Shown here in pieces: positions 5,191 through 13,124 of a stretch of 19,869 nt of DNA; position 1 is the stretch's first letter; each line of letters starts with the position of its first letter. A program made the translations under genes and the position numbers. This stretch comes from Methanomassiliicoccales archaeon UBA280 (lineage in GTDB: Archaea > Thermoplasmatota > Thermoplasmata > SG8-5): NCBI GenBank assembly GCA_002499085.1, contig DAKD01000037.1, forward strand, positions 1,196 to 21,064, given 5' to 3'. A model generated the notes under the pieces. It did not search any database. It saw nothing but the letters and a program-made list of their open reading frames with translations, and was not told the origin of the DNA.

Positions 5191-8055
5191 ATGCGGAAGA
5201 TTATAGGCCTGCTCATGGGGATTCTTCTGGTCGTGACCGCGCTGCCTCTGCAGGCCCAGCCTGCTGAGGATGAAGCCGCAGGCTGGGGCCCCACAGGCCA
5301 GGGCGTGTATTATCTGAGGAACGCCGCGTATGGCTATGCCATGAACTGGTGGAGCACCCGAAACCCGCATTTCAACGACTTCACGGGCTCGGGCGGGGAC
5401 TGCGCCAACTTCGTGAGCCAGTGTCTGATGGCAGGGGGCATGTCCCTGTGGCGGGGCACGAACGGCGGCGGCTATGGGGTTTACCCGGACGCGGATAGGC
5501 CCACGACAAACAGCAACGGCACCATCCCTTACTGCGACTATCTCCATCTTCACCTGACCCGGTACCAGGCCGTTGACTATCATTATGTCGTGGAGGGCGT
5601 CAATGCCAGCATACCCGCGGACACTCAGGTCGGGGACGCAGTGATTTTCGGCACGGCCGCCGGGGACAAGTGGTCCCATGCAATGATCGTTGTCGGCGTC
5701 GGAGCGACAGACATCACCCTGGCCGGGCATACGACAGACACAGCGACGGCCACGTTCTGGGGCGTGCTCGGAGGCTCCTTCACCTGCGCCAGCTTCTATC
5801 ACATCAGGGTGGAGCTGGACACGCCTTTCAGCTTCATCGTGAGCACAGGCACGCTGAACGTCCGCGCCGGCCCGGGCCTCAACAGCGCAGGAAATTATTA
5901 CCAGGCCATGGGGTCAGTCCAGCTTTCGCAGATTTATGTGGCCATAGGCACGCAGGATGTGTCCGGGAGCATATGGTACAACTTCTGGTACGACGAGCGG
6001 AACCTGTGGTGCGCCGCCGAAATGTCATCGGGGAACATCTATGCCAAGCCTGTGAACCAGCCGCAGTTCGAGATAGATGTCTCTACATCGCTGAATGTCA
6101 GGGACGGACCCGGGACTTCGTATGCGGTTGCAGGCCAGGTGTTCGACGGCATGAGATATGTGCCCAAGGGCATGAGGAACAATGCCGGGACGCTGTGGCG
6201 CTCCTTCTGGTGGGGCGGGATGGTCAAGTGGTGCTCCAACGGGTACACTGACAATGTCACGTTCGTCCAGAAGGAAATTACCAGGCAGAACATCGGCTTC
6301 TGGCCCAGCTGGATGGGCACGACCTACACGAATCTGCAGCAGGACAGACTTACCCATGTGGCCTGGTTCTCGGTGGAGATGAACACGGCCGGGGACATCA
6401 TAGCCTACAACAATTGGCCGTCCGGATGGACATCGCTCGTGACAAGGTGCCACGAGAACGGGACGAAGGTCCTGGTCACCATGACCCTGTTCGGCTCTTC
6501 CTCGGTATCGACTTTCCTGGCAAGCCCGACAGCCAGGGCCAACGGCGTGAGCAATCTCCTGGACCAGGTCGTCGCGGGCAATGCGGACGGCATCATGATA
6601 GATTTGGAGTATCCGCCGTCCGGCAGCGACATGGATTTGCTCTATTTCATGCAGGAGCTGGATGCTGCGTTCTACGCCGAGGACATGCTGTACGAGGTGC
6701 ATTTCTGCCTGATGCCTTACCCATGGTCATCCTACGGCTTCGGCCAGCTCCCGGCCATCAACAGCTGCGTGGACTATTACTTCCTGATGGGCTATGACTA
6801 TTTCTACGGCGGAAGTTCGACGACAGGGCCGTGCGGAGCCCTGTTCTGGACCAACAATATAGACGCCTGGAACTCGATACGCATCTACATCAACAACAGG
6901 GGCGTGGACAGGCAAAAGTTGGTCTACGGCATTCCCTACTTCGGCTTCGACTATCCTGTGGCCACCTCGGGCCACGACGCTCCCGGGGCCACCAGGAACG
7001 GCACGGCTTCCTCGAGGACATATTCCTCGGCCATGAGCAAGCTGGCCAGCACGGGCGCGACCCTGCGGTGGGACGCGACCAGCCTCAGCCCCTGGTATTA
7101 CTATCTGGAGGCAGGCCAATGGCATCAGGTATGGTTCGACAATGCCACCTCGCTGATGTACAAGTACCAGGTCATAAATCAGCTCGACCTCCCTGGCATG
7201 GGGATCTGGGCCCTGGCCTATGACGGGACCAGCACGGCACTCTGGAACGCCATAGGCACGAAGCTGGGCCAGTTCTCCCTGGACACTGCACCGGCCAATG
7301 GCTCCACGGTGAGCGGCACCGTGAACATCTCATCGGTCGCATGGGGCGGAGCTACAGAGCTCTGGATGACCCTGCCGGGAGGCTCTTGGCAGGAAGCGAC
7401 ATATTCCACAAACATACATTCGACATACGAAGCAAGATTCTGGATGGCCTGGGACACGGCGCCGCTGCCCACCGGGTGGTACAATGTGCAGTTCAGGATG
7501 AACAACTCATACGGCCATGTATCTTTCGAGAACCGCTCGTACTACGTGGACAACGGCGGCGCCAACTTCGAAATTCCCCTTTCGGCGGGCTGGAACCTTG
7601 TCTCCGTGCCCCTGAGCATGGCAGACACGTCCGCAGCCAATGTCCTCGCCTCCATCGCGGGTTCATACGATTCAGTCAAGTATTACAGTGCACAGACGCC
7701 GGCTGACCCCTGGAAGACCTACCGGCCCGGGGGAACGGCCAACGACCTGGCCAGCATAGACAGGGCCATGGGCGTGTGGATACACGCGACCTCGGCCTGC
7801 ACTCTGAGCGTTTCAGGTTCAGTGCCTGTTTCGACCGCGATACAGCTGAAGGCGGGATGGAACCTGGTGGGATACCCGTCGCAGACGCAGAGGGCCATCT
7901 CCGTCGCCCTGGCCGGGACAGGCTATGACCGCGTGGAAGGATTCATGGCCGGTTCTCCGTACATACAGGTCCTGGACGGTTCCTATCTGATGAAGCCGGG
8001 GGAAGGGTATTGGATAAGGGTGCCGACTGACACAATCTGGACAATCAATTGGTGA
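5191..8055 (+). CDS. Secreted multidomain hydrolase: amidase-like, SH3b x2, GH18
   Basis: 954 residues. Residues 1-22 form a Sec signal peptide (MRKIIGLLMGILLVVTALPL then QAQP). Residues ~35-205 resemble the Amidase_6/NlpC-like fold: YYLRNAAYGYAMNWW, GGDCANFVSQC with candidate nucleophile Cys71, WSHAMIVVGV with His163. Two bacterial SH3-type domains follow (TLNVRAGPG near 221, SLNVRDGPG near 300). Residues ~365-690 form a glycoside hydrolase 18 barrel with DGIMIDLEY: Asp466, Asp471 and catalytic acid Glu473; the middle Asp of DxxDxDxE is Met469. An Ig-like segment (~695-785) and two GWNLV repeats (800-804, 889-893) complete it; there is no C-terminal membrane anchor. The layout suggests cleavage of peptide and glycan parts of a cell wall or chitin-like polymer outside the cell. 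Substrate unknown; the domain set looks bacterial. Confidence 0.85.
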   Translation: MRKIIGLLMGILLVVTALPLQAQPAEDEAAGWGPTGQGVYYLRNAAYGYAMNWWSTRNPHFNDFTGSGGDCANFVSQCLMAGGMSLWRGTNGGGYGVYPDADRPTTNSNGTIPYCDYLHLHLTRYQAVDYHYVVEGVNASIPADTQVGDAVIFGTAAGDKWSHAMIVVGVGATDITLAGHTTDTATATFWGVLGGSFTCASFYHIRVELDTPFSFIVSTGTLNVRAGPGLNSAGNYYQAMGSVQLSQIYVAIGTQDVSGSIWYNFWYDERNLWCAAEMSSGNIYAKPVNQPQFEIDVSTSLNVRDGPGTSYAVAGQVFDGMRYVPKGMRNNAGTLWRSFWWGGMVKWCSNGYTDNVTFVQKEITRQNIGFWPSWMGTTYTNLQQDRLTHVAWFSVEMNTAGDIIAYNNWPSGWTSLVTRCHENGTKVLVTMTLFGSSSVSTFLASPTARANGVSNLLDQVVAGNADGIMIDLEYPPSGSDMDLLYFMQELDAAFYAEDMLYEVHFCLMPYPWSSYGFGQLPAINSCVDYYFLMGYDYFYGGSSTTGPCGALFWTNNIDAWNSIRIYINNRGVDRQKLVYGIPYFGFDYPVATSGHDAPGATRNGTASSRTYSSAMSKLASTGATLRWDATSLSPWYYYLEAGQWHQVWFDNATSLMYKYQVINQLDLPGMGIWALAYDGTSTALWNAIGTKLGQFSLDTAPANGSTVSGTVNISSVAWGGATELWMTLPGGSWQEATYSTNIHSTYEARFWMAWDTAPLPTGWYNVQFRMNNSYGHVSFENRSYYVDNGGANFEIPLSAGWNLVSVPLSMADTSAANVLASIAGSYDSVKYYSAQTPADPWKTYRPGGTANDLASIDRAMGVWIHATSACTLSVSGSVPVSTAIQLKAGWNLVGYPSQTQRAISVALAGTGYDRVEGFMAGSPYIQVLDGSYLMKPGEGYWIRVPTDTIWTINW

Positions 8056-8065
8056 CCGGAAGTTG

Positions 8066-8707
8066 TCAAGCCCCGCTTAGAATGTCCGCGAACTGTATCA
8101 CATTGTTCAGCATCATCTGGACGCCTATCGACGCGATCAGTATTCCCATTATCCTCATGGTGGCTGTGATGCCCAGCTTGCCCATCTTCTCGTAAATGAT
8201 GTGGCTCTCGACCAGCAGAATGTAGGTTATGGCGAGGGTGATGAGCAGGCTGAATATGATGAAGCTCCATTCCAGAAACCCCGAGGACTCGCCCATGTAT
8301 ATCATCACGGTTATCATGGCTCCGGGGCCGGCAATCATGGGTATGCCCAGCGGGACAACCCCGACGACACCCTCGTCTATCGCGTGCTGCCGCTCCTCGT
8401 CCGTGGACTTGAACTTGGATATCTGGCCCATCAGCATGTCATAGCCTATCTTTATCAGCACTGCCGCGCCAACGAACTTGAGGGCCAGGAACTCCACGTT
8501 GAACAGGTCGAACAGGAACCTTCCGAGAAGGGCGAACAGTATCAGCACTGCCGTGCTGACCTTGATGGCATTGACTATCGCCCTCTTCTTCTGCGCCCTG
8601 GTGTACCCGTCCGTGAGCACGATGAAGAACGGCACCTTGCTTATCGGGTTCACTGTGATGAATATTGCCGCGAAGGCTGCGACCATCAGGGCGATGTTGA
8701 AGGCCAT
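8066..8707 (-). CDS. MarC-family integral membrane protein
   Basis: 213 residues from the ATG at 8707, chosen because a TATA box lies 27 bp upstream; a longer frame reaches past that promoter. It has about six membrane helices: MAFNIALMVAAFAAIFITVNPISKVPFF opens the first, and FVGAAVLIKIGYDML, GIPMIAGPGAMITVMIY, SFIIFSLLITLAITYILL and IMGILIASIGVQMML follow. The NPISKVPFF and PLGIPMIAGPGAI-type motifs identify the MarC/NAAT (UPF0056) family. The family was once linked to multiple antibiotic resistance, but that link was withdrawn in E. coli; some archaeal members are reported as small-amino-acid transporters. Substrate here is unknown. Convergent with the secreted hydrolase, 10 bp apart. Confidence 0.88.
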   Translation of the reverse strand: MAFNIALMVAAFAAIFITVNPISKVPFFIVLTDGYTRAQKKRAIVNAIKVSTAVLILFALLGRFLFDLFNVEFLALKFVGAAVLIKIGYDMLMGQISKFKSTDEERQHAIDEGVVGVVPLGIPMIAGPGAMITVMIYMGESSGFLEWSFIIFSLLITLAITYILLVESHIIYEKMGKLGITATMRIMGILIASIGVQMMLNNVIQFADILSGA

Positions 8708-8730
8708 GGATGCGCTCACAAACAAACTAG

Positions 8731-8739
8731 TATATAAAA
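8731..8739 (-). promoter_or_regulatory. TATA box of the MarC-family gene, leaderless
   Basis: TTTTATATA on the minus strand is centred ~27 bp from the ATG at 8707, fixing that start and implying a leaderless mRNA. Confidence 0.65.
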
Positions 8740-8888
8740 GAATCCGCATGAATTCTGCCTGTCCGCATGCACCCTGGGGAAGGGGCACGCTGCCTTGCTG
8801 AGAGACGGTTTCCCACAATAAACTATATCAATAAGCGTTTTATTACCATCAAGCAGTGAGGGCAGGAGAAACCTACCTGTAGTATTTC

Positions 8889-9248
8889 ATGGCCAACATA
8901 GTAGCGCTCGAGGAGATATTGGACGAAATCAAGTCCAAGGAAGGCGTAACCGATGCCATACTCGTGTCCAGGAGCGGCATGCACATTGCCGGCAAGGTGC
9001 CGAAGGGCGCCCATGCCGAGACTTTCGTCGCAATGTCCGCGATTATGCTGGGCGCCGCGGAAACCTCCACATCGGAGCTCAAGGAGAAACTCCGCATCGT
9101 GACCATTCTTCTGGAGCATTCCAAGGTGGCAATGGGCGTCGTGAGCCCGAAGGCGGTCCTGGTACTGAGGGTAGGCCTGAGCGACTCGGACGAGAAGCTC
9201 ATGAAAATCCTTTCGGCAAATGTGCCGAAATTCGAGAAGGCGCTGTAA
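8889..9248 (+). CDS. Roadblock/LC7 domain protein
   Basis: A 119-residue single-domain protein of the roadblock/LC7 (MglB-like) family, which in archaea and bacteria partners small Ras-like GTPases. The fold is seen in the order helix (IVALEEILDEIKSKEGVTDAIL), strand pair VSRSGMHIAGKVP, long helix ETFVAMSAIMLGAAETSTSEL, strands KLRIVTILLEHSKVAMGVVSPKAVLVLRVG and a C-terminal helix EKLMKILSANVPKFEKAL. AT-rich boxes at 8821-8833 and 8837-8846 can serve as promoter; no clear ribosome-binding site precedes the ATG. No GTPase gene lies next to it, so the partner is not visible here. Confidence 0.85.
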   Translation: MANIVALEEILDEIKSKEGVTDAILVSRSGMHIAGKVPKGAHAETFVAMSAIMLGAAETSTSELKEKLRIVTILLEHSKVAMGVVSPKAVLVLRVGLSDSDEKLMKILSANVPKFEKAL

Positions 9249-9297
9249 ACTACCAGCCCTTAAAAGGGCTGGCGTTTGTTGCCGGGCTGGAAGTTTA
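9246..9297 (+). terminator. Two competing hairpins at the roadblock gene 3' end
   Basis: A tight hairpin CCAGCCCTT/AAGGGCTGG occupies 9253-9272. A longer alternative pairs TAAACTACCAGCCC (9246-9259, including the stop codon) with GGGCTGGAAGTTTA (9284-9297) with one mismatch. The two cannot form together. The position suggests 3'-end formation or mRNA stability; no long T-run follows. Confidence 0.5.
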
Positions 9298-9298
9298 C

Positions 9299-9398
9299 CA
9301 TAGGGCAGTTGCATACCTGAATCATCGAAGCTGAAGGGCTTCGATTTACTTTGCTAAAATTAGCACGGTATGCAACGGTGGATTCACGACTGCCTATG
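9299..9398. ncRNA. Candidate structured RNA: nested stems around a three-way junction
   Basis: An outer helix pairs CATAGGGCAGT (9299-9309) with ACTGCCTATG (9389-9398), with one bulge. Inside, a perfect 10-bp helix GTTGCATACC (9308-9317) pairs with GGTATGCAAC (9367-9376); it shares two bases with the outer strand. It encloses two hairpins: TCGAAGC (9325-9331) with GCTTCGA (9338-9344), and GCTAA (9353-9357) with TTAGC (9360-9364). It lies between two convergent genes, and I see no promoter of its own. It may be a structured RNA or a small palindromic element; its outer stem with two inner hairpins resembles the units at 18293-18645. Confidence 0.45.
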
Positions 9399-9406
9399 CA
9401 GTAAAA

Positions 9407-10069
9407 TTACATCTTTTTGAAGCCACGGCCGATCCACATGGCCACGCTCACGGTGCGGTCCTTCAGGGCCATGGTTGTCTTCCTGCTCTGGCCTCTGGCT
9501 TTGGTTCTTCCTGCCCTTATTGCCTTGAGGGCCTCTTCCTCGGAGCCTATTTCCGGCATCATTGTGAAAGCCCTTCCGAGCGAGCCGAGTTCATGGGAAT
9601 CACTGCCCGCGGTCGCGGGTAATTTCATCCTTTCGGCCAGCTTTCCGGCCAGCCTGTTCTCCCTGGCCGTGGAATGTGCGTTCGCTGTCTCGAGCGCATC
9701 CGGCCCCAGGGCGAGAGTCGCTTCCTCCCCCAGGCCGGACCAGAACCTGTAGGGGTGCGGAACCACAGCCAACCCTCCCTGGCTATGTATCCTGTCCAGA
9801 GTCTCGCCGGGGCCAAGGTCCCTGGGCACTTCCTCGGATATGCCGTAGGCCAGTATGTGGCCTCCCGAGCTGGATATCTCCATGCCGCTGACCAGGATCA
9901 GGCCGAACTCGGATGCAATCTTCCTGGCTTCAAGACTCCCGGCCATGGTGTTGTGGTCGGCTATGCAGAGGCCGTCGAGCCCCAACTTCCTTGCCTGCTT
10001 CAGGATCTGCCTTGGCTGTGCATGCCCGTCAGTGGAATACGATGAATGGACATGCATGTCCAGCTTCAT
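9407..10069 (-). CDS. PHP-domain metal-dependent phosphoesterase
   Basis: A 220-residue single PHP domain, a metal-dependent hydrolase fold acting on phosphoesters such as nucleotides or small phosphates. Metal-ligand candidates occur in the family order: His6 and His8 (MHVHSS), Asp14 (STDGH), His39 (ADHNT), Glu64 (GMEISS), His71, His105 (VVPHPYRF), His132, then Asp157 and His159 (GSDSH). The ATG overlaps the metG stop (ATGA), so the two are translationally coupled in one operon. Substrate cannot be told from sequence. The C-terminal tail (WIGRGFKKM) is basic. Confidence 0.87.
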   Translation of the reverse strand: MKLDMHVHSSYSTDGHAQPRQILKQARKLGLDGLCIADHNTMAGSLEARKIASEFGLILVSGMEISSSGGHILAYGISEEVPRDLGPGETLDRIHSQGGLAVVPHPYRFWSGLGEEATLALGPDALETANAHSTARENRLAGKLAERMKLPATAGSDSHELGSLGRAFTMMPEIGSEEEALKAIRAGRTKARGQSRKTTMALKDRTVSVAMWIGRGFKKM

Positions 10070-12222
10070 TTTATCTTGGCTCCGGGCCCCACGTTCTTGT
10101 CGGTGCCGATGGGCTTTCCGCCGATGGTGAGCGAACTGTGCGTTCCGTCCGGGGAAGCGTATTCCGCGTTCCTGTCCTGGCCCACCTGAAGCGGATATGC
10201 CGCGAAATCATTTATCGTATTCTGGGGCGCGGCCGAGGTTCCGTCAACCCTGTCGCCGGGCTTTGCGTCCGCCGGGGGCTGCAGAAGGCTCACTGTCTCG
10301 CCCTCGCTGGCTGCCAGGAGCATACCTTCCGACATGACTCCCCTGAGCTTGGCAGGCTGCAGGTTGCACACGACTATGATTTTCTTGCCCGGGAAATCAG
10401 TAATATTGTAATGTTTCTTGATGCCGGCGCAGAGCTGCCTGGTCTCGCCTCCGATATTTACGGTCAGGACCACAAGCTTGTCCGCGTTCGGATGCTCGCT
10501 CGCAGTCAATATCTCCCCGACCCTGAGGTCCAGCTTCTCCAGGCCTCCTGTCCGGGCCGGCGCTTCTTTCGCAGGTTCCATCTTGTTCGCCTCCGCATTC
10601 TCGGTCTCACCCGGCTCCAGCTTCCTGAAGAGGGGCTTCGGCTCCCCAAGTTTTGTTCCGGGCTTGGGCGGGACCAGGGCGTCCTCCCATCTCGCGTCAA
10701 GGACCTTTCCCGGTTCGCCCAGGTATTCCCAGAGCCTCTGGGACGAGAACGGCATGAAAGGCGCCATGACAACGGACAGGGCCTTGGACAGGCATATCGA
10801 GGTATAGAGGGTGGTCGCGCAGGCATCCCTCGAGTCTTTTATCTGCTTCCAAGGTGCCTTGCCGTCAATGTACTGGTTGCCGAACCTGGCCAGCTCCATC
10901 GCGCGCTTTATGGCATTCTTGAACTCGCATTTTTCCAGATGCTGGCTCACTTCCTCCAGGGCTTTCTCAGTCTCGGCTGCCGCCTCCGGTTCCAGTGTGC
11001 CTGCCGGTATCTCTCCGAAGTTCTTCTGGGCGAAGCTCAGCGCCCTGTGGACGAAGTTGCCGTACGCCGCGACGAGCTCGCTGTTGTTGCGGGTGATGAA
11101 ATCGTCCCATGTGAAGTCCGTGTCCCTGTTCTCGGGCATGGTGACTGCCATGAAATAGCGCACGGCATCCGGGTCGAACCTGGCCACTATGTCCTTTATG
11201 TCTATCGACACTCCGCGGGACTTGGAGAACTGCTCGCCCGCGTATTTCAGGTAGGCGTTCGCCGGCACATCGTACGGGAGATTGAGCCCCCAGTCCAGGG
11301 ACTTGACGACCGCGGGCCAGAAAATCGTGTGGAACGGGATGTTGTCCTTGCCCAGGAAATAGTAATGCCTGCAATCGGGATTCTTCCAGAAGGACTCGAA
11401 CTTGGCCCTGTCGCCCCCGGACCATTTCACGGCCATGGTGTAGTATCCCATGAAGGCCTCGAACCACACATATATCCTCTTGTCATCGTGCCCCGGCACG
11501 GGTATCTCGATGCCGTATGTCGTGTCCCTGGTAACGGGCCTGTCCTTCAGGCCGGATTCAAGGTACTGCCTGGAGAAGTTCAGGACATGTGTCCGCCAGT
11601 GCGTCATGGGAGCCATCCATTCCTTGAGGTAAGACTCCTGGGCGCTGAGCCTGAAGAAGAAATGGTTCCTCTTCACGAATTCGGGCGTGGAGCCGCAGGT
11701 AATGCATCTCAGCCCTATCAGCATGTCCGGGTCCATGAGCTTGCCGCATTTCTCGCACTGGTCCCCCCTGGCTTTCTCGAAATGGCAGTTCGGGCACTCG
11801 CCCTCTACATAGCGGTCCGGAAGCGTGCGGGCGCATTTGTGGCAGTAGGGCAGCTCCATCTCCTTCTCATAGAGAAAGTCCCTTTCCAGCAAGCGCAGGA
11901 ACAGCTTCTGGACTTCGGACTTGTGCGTCGGGTCCTCGGTGTTCAGGAACAGGTCGAACTCGATGCCGAAATCATGTATGGCCTTGACATTCATCTCGTG
12001 GTACTTCCGGGCCAGGTCCAGCGGGGCCATTCCCTCTTTCTCGGCCCTGACAGTAACGGGCGTGCCGTGCATGTCGCTTCCCGAAACCATCAGGACCTCG
12101 TTGCCCTTCATCCTGTGGTACTTCCTGAATATGTCCGGAGGGAGGTAGCAGCCTGCCATGTGGCCCACATGTATGGGTCCGTTCGCGTATGGCCATGCAA
12201 CGCCGATGAATATCTTGGTCAT
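10066..12222 (-). CDS. metG: Methionyl-tRNA synthetase with C-terminal tRNA-binding domain
   Basis: Charges initiator and elongator tRNA-Met. 718 residues from the ATG at 12222 (MTKIFIGVAWPYANG), preferred over the upstream in-frame ATGs because TTTAAATCC lies about 30 bp upstream. HVGH (18-21) is the HIGH motif. A connective domain with four CxxC knuckles (CHKC, CPNC, CEKC, CITC) binds zinc. FSKSRG near 330 replaces KMSKS, as is common in archaeal MetRS. The helical anticodon domain follows with WKQIK and PFMPFSSQRLWEYLG. After an Ala/Pro/Glu-rich linker the EMAPII/OB-fold tRNA-binding domain begins at LEKLDLRVGEI. About 55 residues after that domain show no motif I recognise. The gene is divergent from the aquaporin and heads a two-gene operon with the PHP protein. 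Confidence 0.95.
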   Translation of the reverse strand: MTKIFIGVAWPYANGPIHVGHMAGCYLPPDIFRKYHRMKGNEVLMVSGSDMHGTPVTVRAEKEGMAPLDLARKYHEMNVKAIHDFGIEFDLFLNTEDPTHKSEVQKLFLRLLERDFLYEKEMELPYCHKCARTLPDRYVEGECPNCHFEKARGDQCEKCGKLMDPDMLIGLRCITCGSTPEFVKRNHFFFRLSAQESYLKEWMAPMTHWRTHVLNFSRQYLESGLKDRPVTRDTTYGIEIPVPGHDDKRIYVWFEAFMGYYTMAVKWSGGDRAKFESFWKNPDCRHYYFLGKDNIPFHTIFWPAVVKSLDWGLNLPYDVPANAYLKYAGEQFSKSRGVSIDIKDIVARFDPDAVRYFMAVTMPENRDTDFTWDDFITRNNSELVAAYGNFVHRALSFAQKNFGEIPAGTLEPEAAAETEKALEEVSQHLEKCEFKNAIKRAMELARFGNQYIDGKAPWKQIKDSRDACATTLYTSICLSKALSVVMAPFMPFSSQRLWEYLGEPGKVLDARWEDALVPPKPGTKLGEPKPLFRKLEPGETENAEANKMEPAKEAPARTGGLEKLDLRVGEILTASEHPNADKLVVLTVNIGGETRQLCAGIKKHYNITDFPGKKIIVVCNLQPAKLRGVMSEGMLLAASEGETVSLLQPPADAKPGDRVDGTSAAPQNTINDFAAYPLQVGQDRNAEYASPDGTHSSLTIGGKPIGTDKNVGPGAKIK

Positions 12223-12246
12223 GCGCATCTCCAATATTGGCATAGG

Positions 12247-12256
12247 ATTTAAACCT
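12247..12256 (-). promoter_or_regulatory. Probable TATA box of metG
   Basis: GTTTAAATCC on the minus strand is centred about 30 bp from the chosen ATG and supports a leaderless or nearly leaderless metG mRNA. The divergent intergenic spacer 12240-12344 is very AT-rich. Confidence 0.5.
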
Positions 12257-12317
12257 AATTAAAAAGGCCCTAAGCTCGTATACATTTTTATTTATCATAA
12301 ATATTAAATAAAGAGAA

Positions 12318-12338
12318 TGATATATAGGTCTTCGAGGA
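12318..12338 (+). promoter_or_regulatory. TATA-like box and ribosome-binding site of the aquaporin gene
   Basis: TATATA at 12321-12326 is ~21 bp from the ATG at 12345. AAATATTAAATA around 12299-12310 is an alternative box that would leave a short leader containing GAGG (12334-12337). Both readings are possible; I favour the second because of the GAGG. Confidence 0.4.
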
Positions 12339-12344
12339 AATAAT

Positions 12345-13118
12345 ATGGAAGACAAAGTCGTCCGCAATGTGAAAAGCAAGGCCACGGAAGAGATTTTGGG
12401 AACGCGGGAAGGCAAAGTGTTACACAGCACAACCCGCAGGTATGCGGCCGAATTCCTGGGCACGCTAGCCCTGGTGTTCTTCGGCTGCGGGAGCGCGGTT
12501 ATAGCCGGAGCCTACATAGGCTTCCTCGGGATTGCATTCGCCTTCGGAATGGTTCTGCTGGTCTTGGTTTACGCGATCGGCCCGATATCGGGCTGCCATG
12601 TGAACCCGGTCGTGACGGTCGCAATGCTGATTGCCAAGAGGATTTCATCCAAGGACGCATTGGCCTACATCGGAGTGCAATGCCTCGGCGGCATAGCCGG
12701 CGCCGGCCTCCTGTTCGCTGTGGCATCCGGGCTGCCTGCATACGACATAGCCTCGGACGGGCTGGGGCAGAACGGCTATAGCGACTACAGCCTGACTGCG
12801 GCTTTCATAGCGGAGGCGTTTCTGACATTCTTCTTCGTGTACGCAATACTGGAAGTCACCGATAAACACGCTCACAAGGGCTTCGAGGGCCTCGGCATAG
12901 GGTTCGCGCTCTTTCTGGTTCACATCATCGGCATACCGATCACAGGGACATCGGTCAACCCGGCAAGGAGCCTGGGCCCGGCCCTGTTCGCCCAGGGAAC
13001 GGCAATCGACCAACTGTGGCTCTTCTGGGCCGCACCCATGGCCGGCGCATTGCTGGCGGCAATCGCATGGACATTCCTTACAGACCCCAAGGAGATGGCG
13101 AAGAACCTAAAAATCTGA
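12345..13118 (+). CDS. Aquaporin (MIP family)
   Basis: A 257-residue membrane channel of six helices and two half-helices. The second half-helix has canonical NPA (205-207, SVNPARS); the first is NPV (87-89, GCHVNPVVT). The selectivity residues His193 (LVHIIGIP) and Arg208 match water-selective AqpZ-type channels rather than glycerol facilitators. An N-terminal extension of about 30 residues before RRYAAEFLGT is hydrophilic and longer than usual. The stop lies 6 bp from the stop of the convergent acyl-CoA dehydrogenase. Water permeation is the expected role; the NPV change could alter pore size. Confidence 0.9.
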   Translation: MEDKVVRNVKSKATEEILGTREGKVLHSTTRRYAAEFLGTLALVFFGCGSAVIAGAYIGFLGIAFAFGMVLLVLVYAIGPISGCHVNPVVTVAMLIAKRISSKDALAYIGVQCLGGIAGAGLLFAVASGLPAYDIASDGLGQNGYSDYSLTAAFIAEAFLTFFFVYAILEVTDKHAHKGFEGLGIGFALFLVHIIGIPITGTSVNPARSLGPALFAQGTAIDQLWLFWAAPMAGALLAAIAWTFLTDPKEMAKNLKI

Positions 13119-13124
13119 ACCGGC

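Noticed and set aside
9913..12252. A 779-codon open frame on the plus strand opposite metG
   Set aside because: It is the antisense shadow of a clear MetRS gene, produced by GC-rich third positions; it has no family signature.
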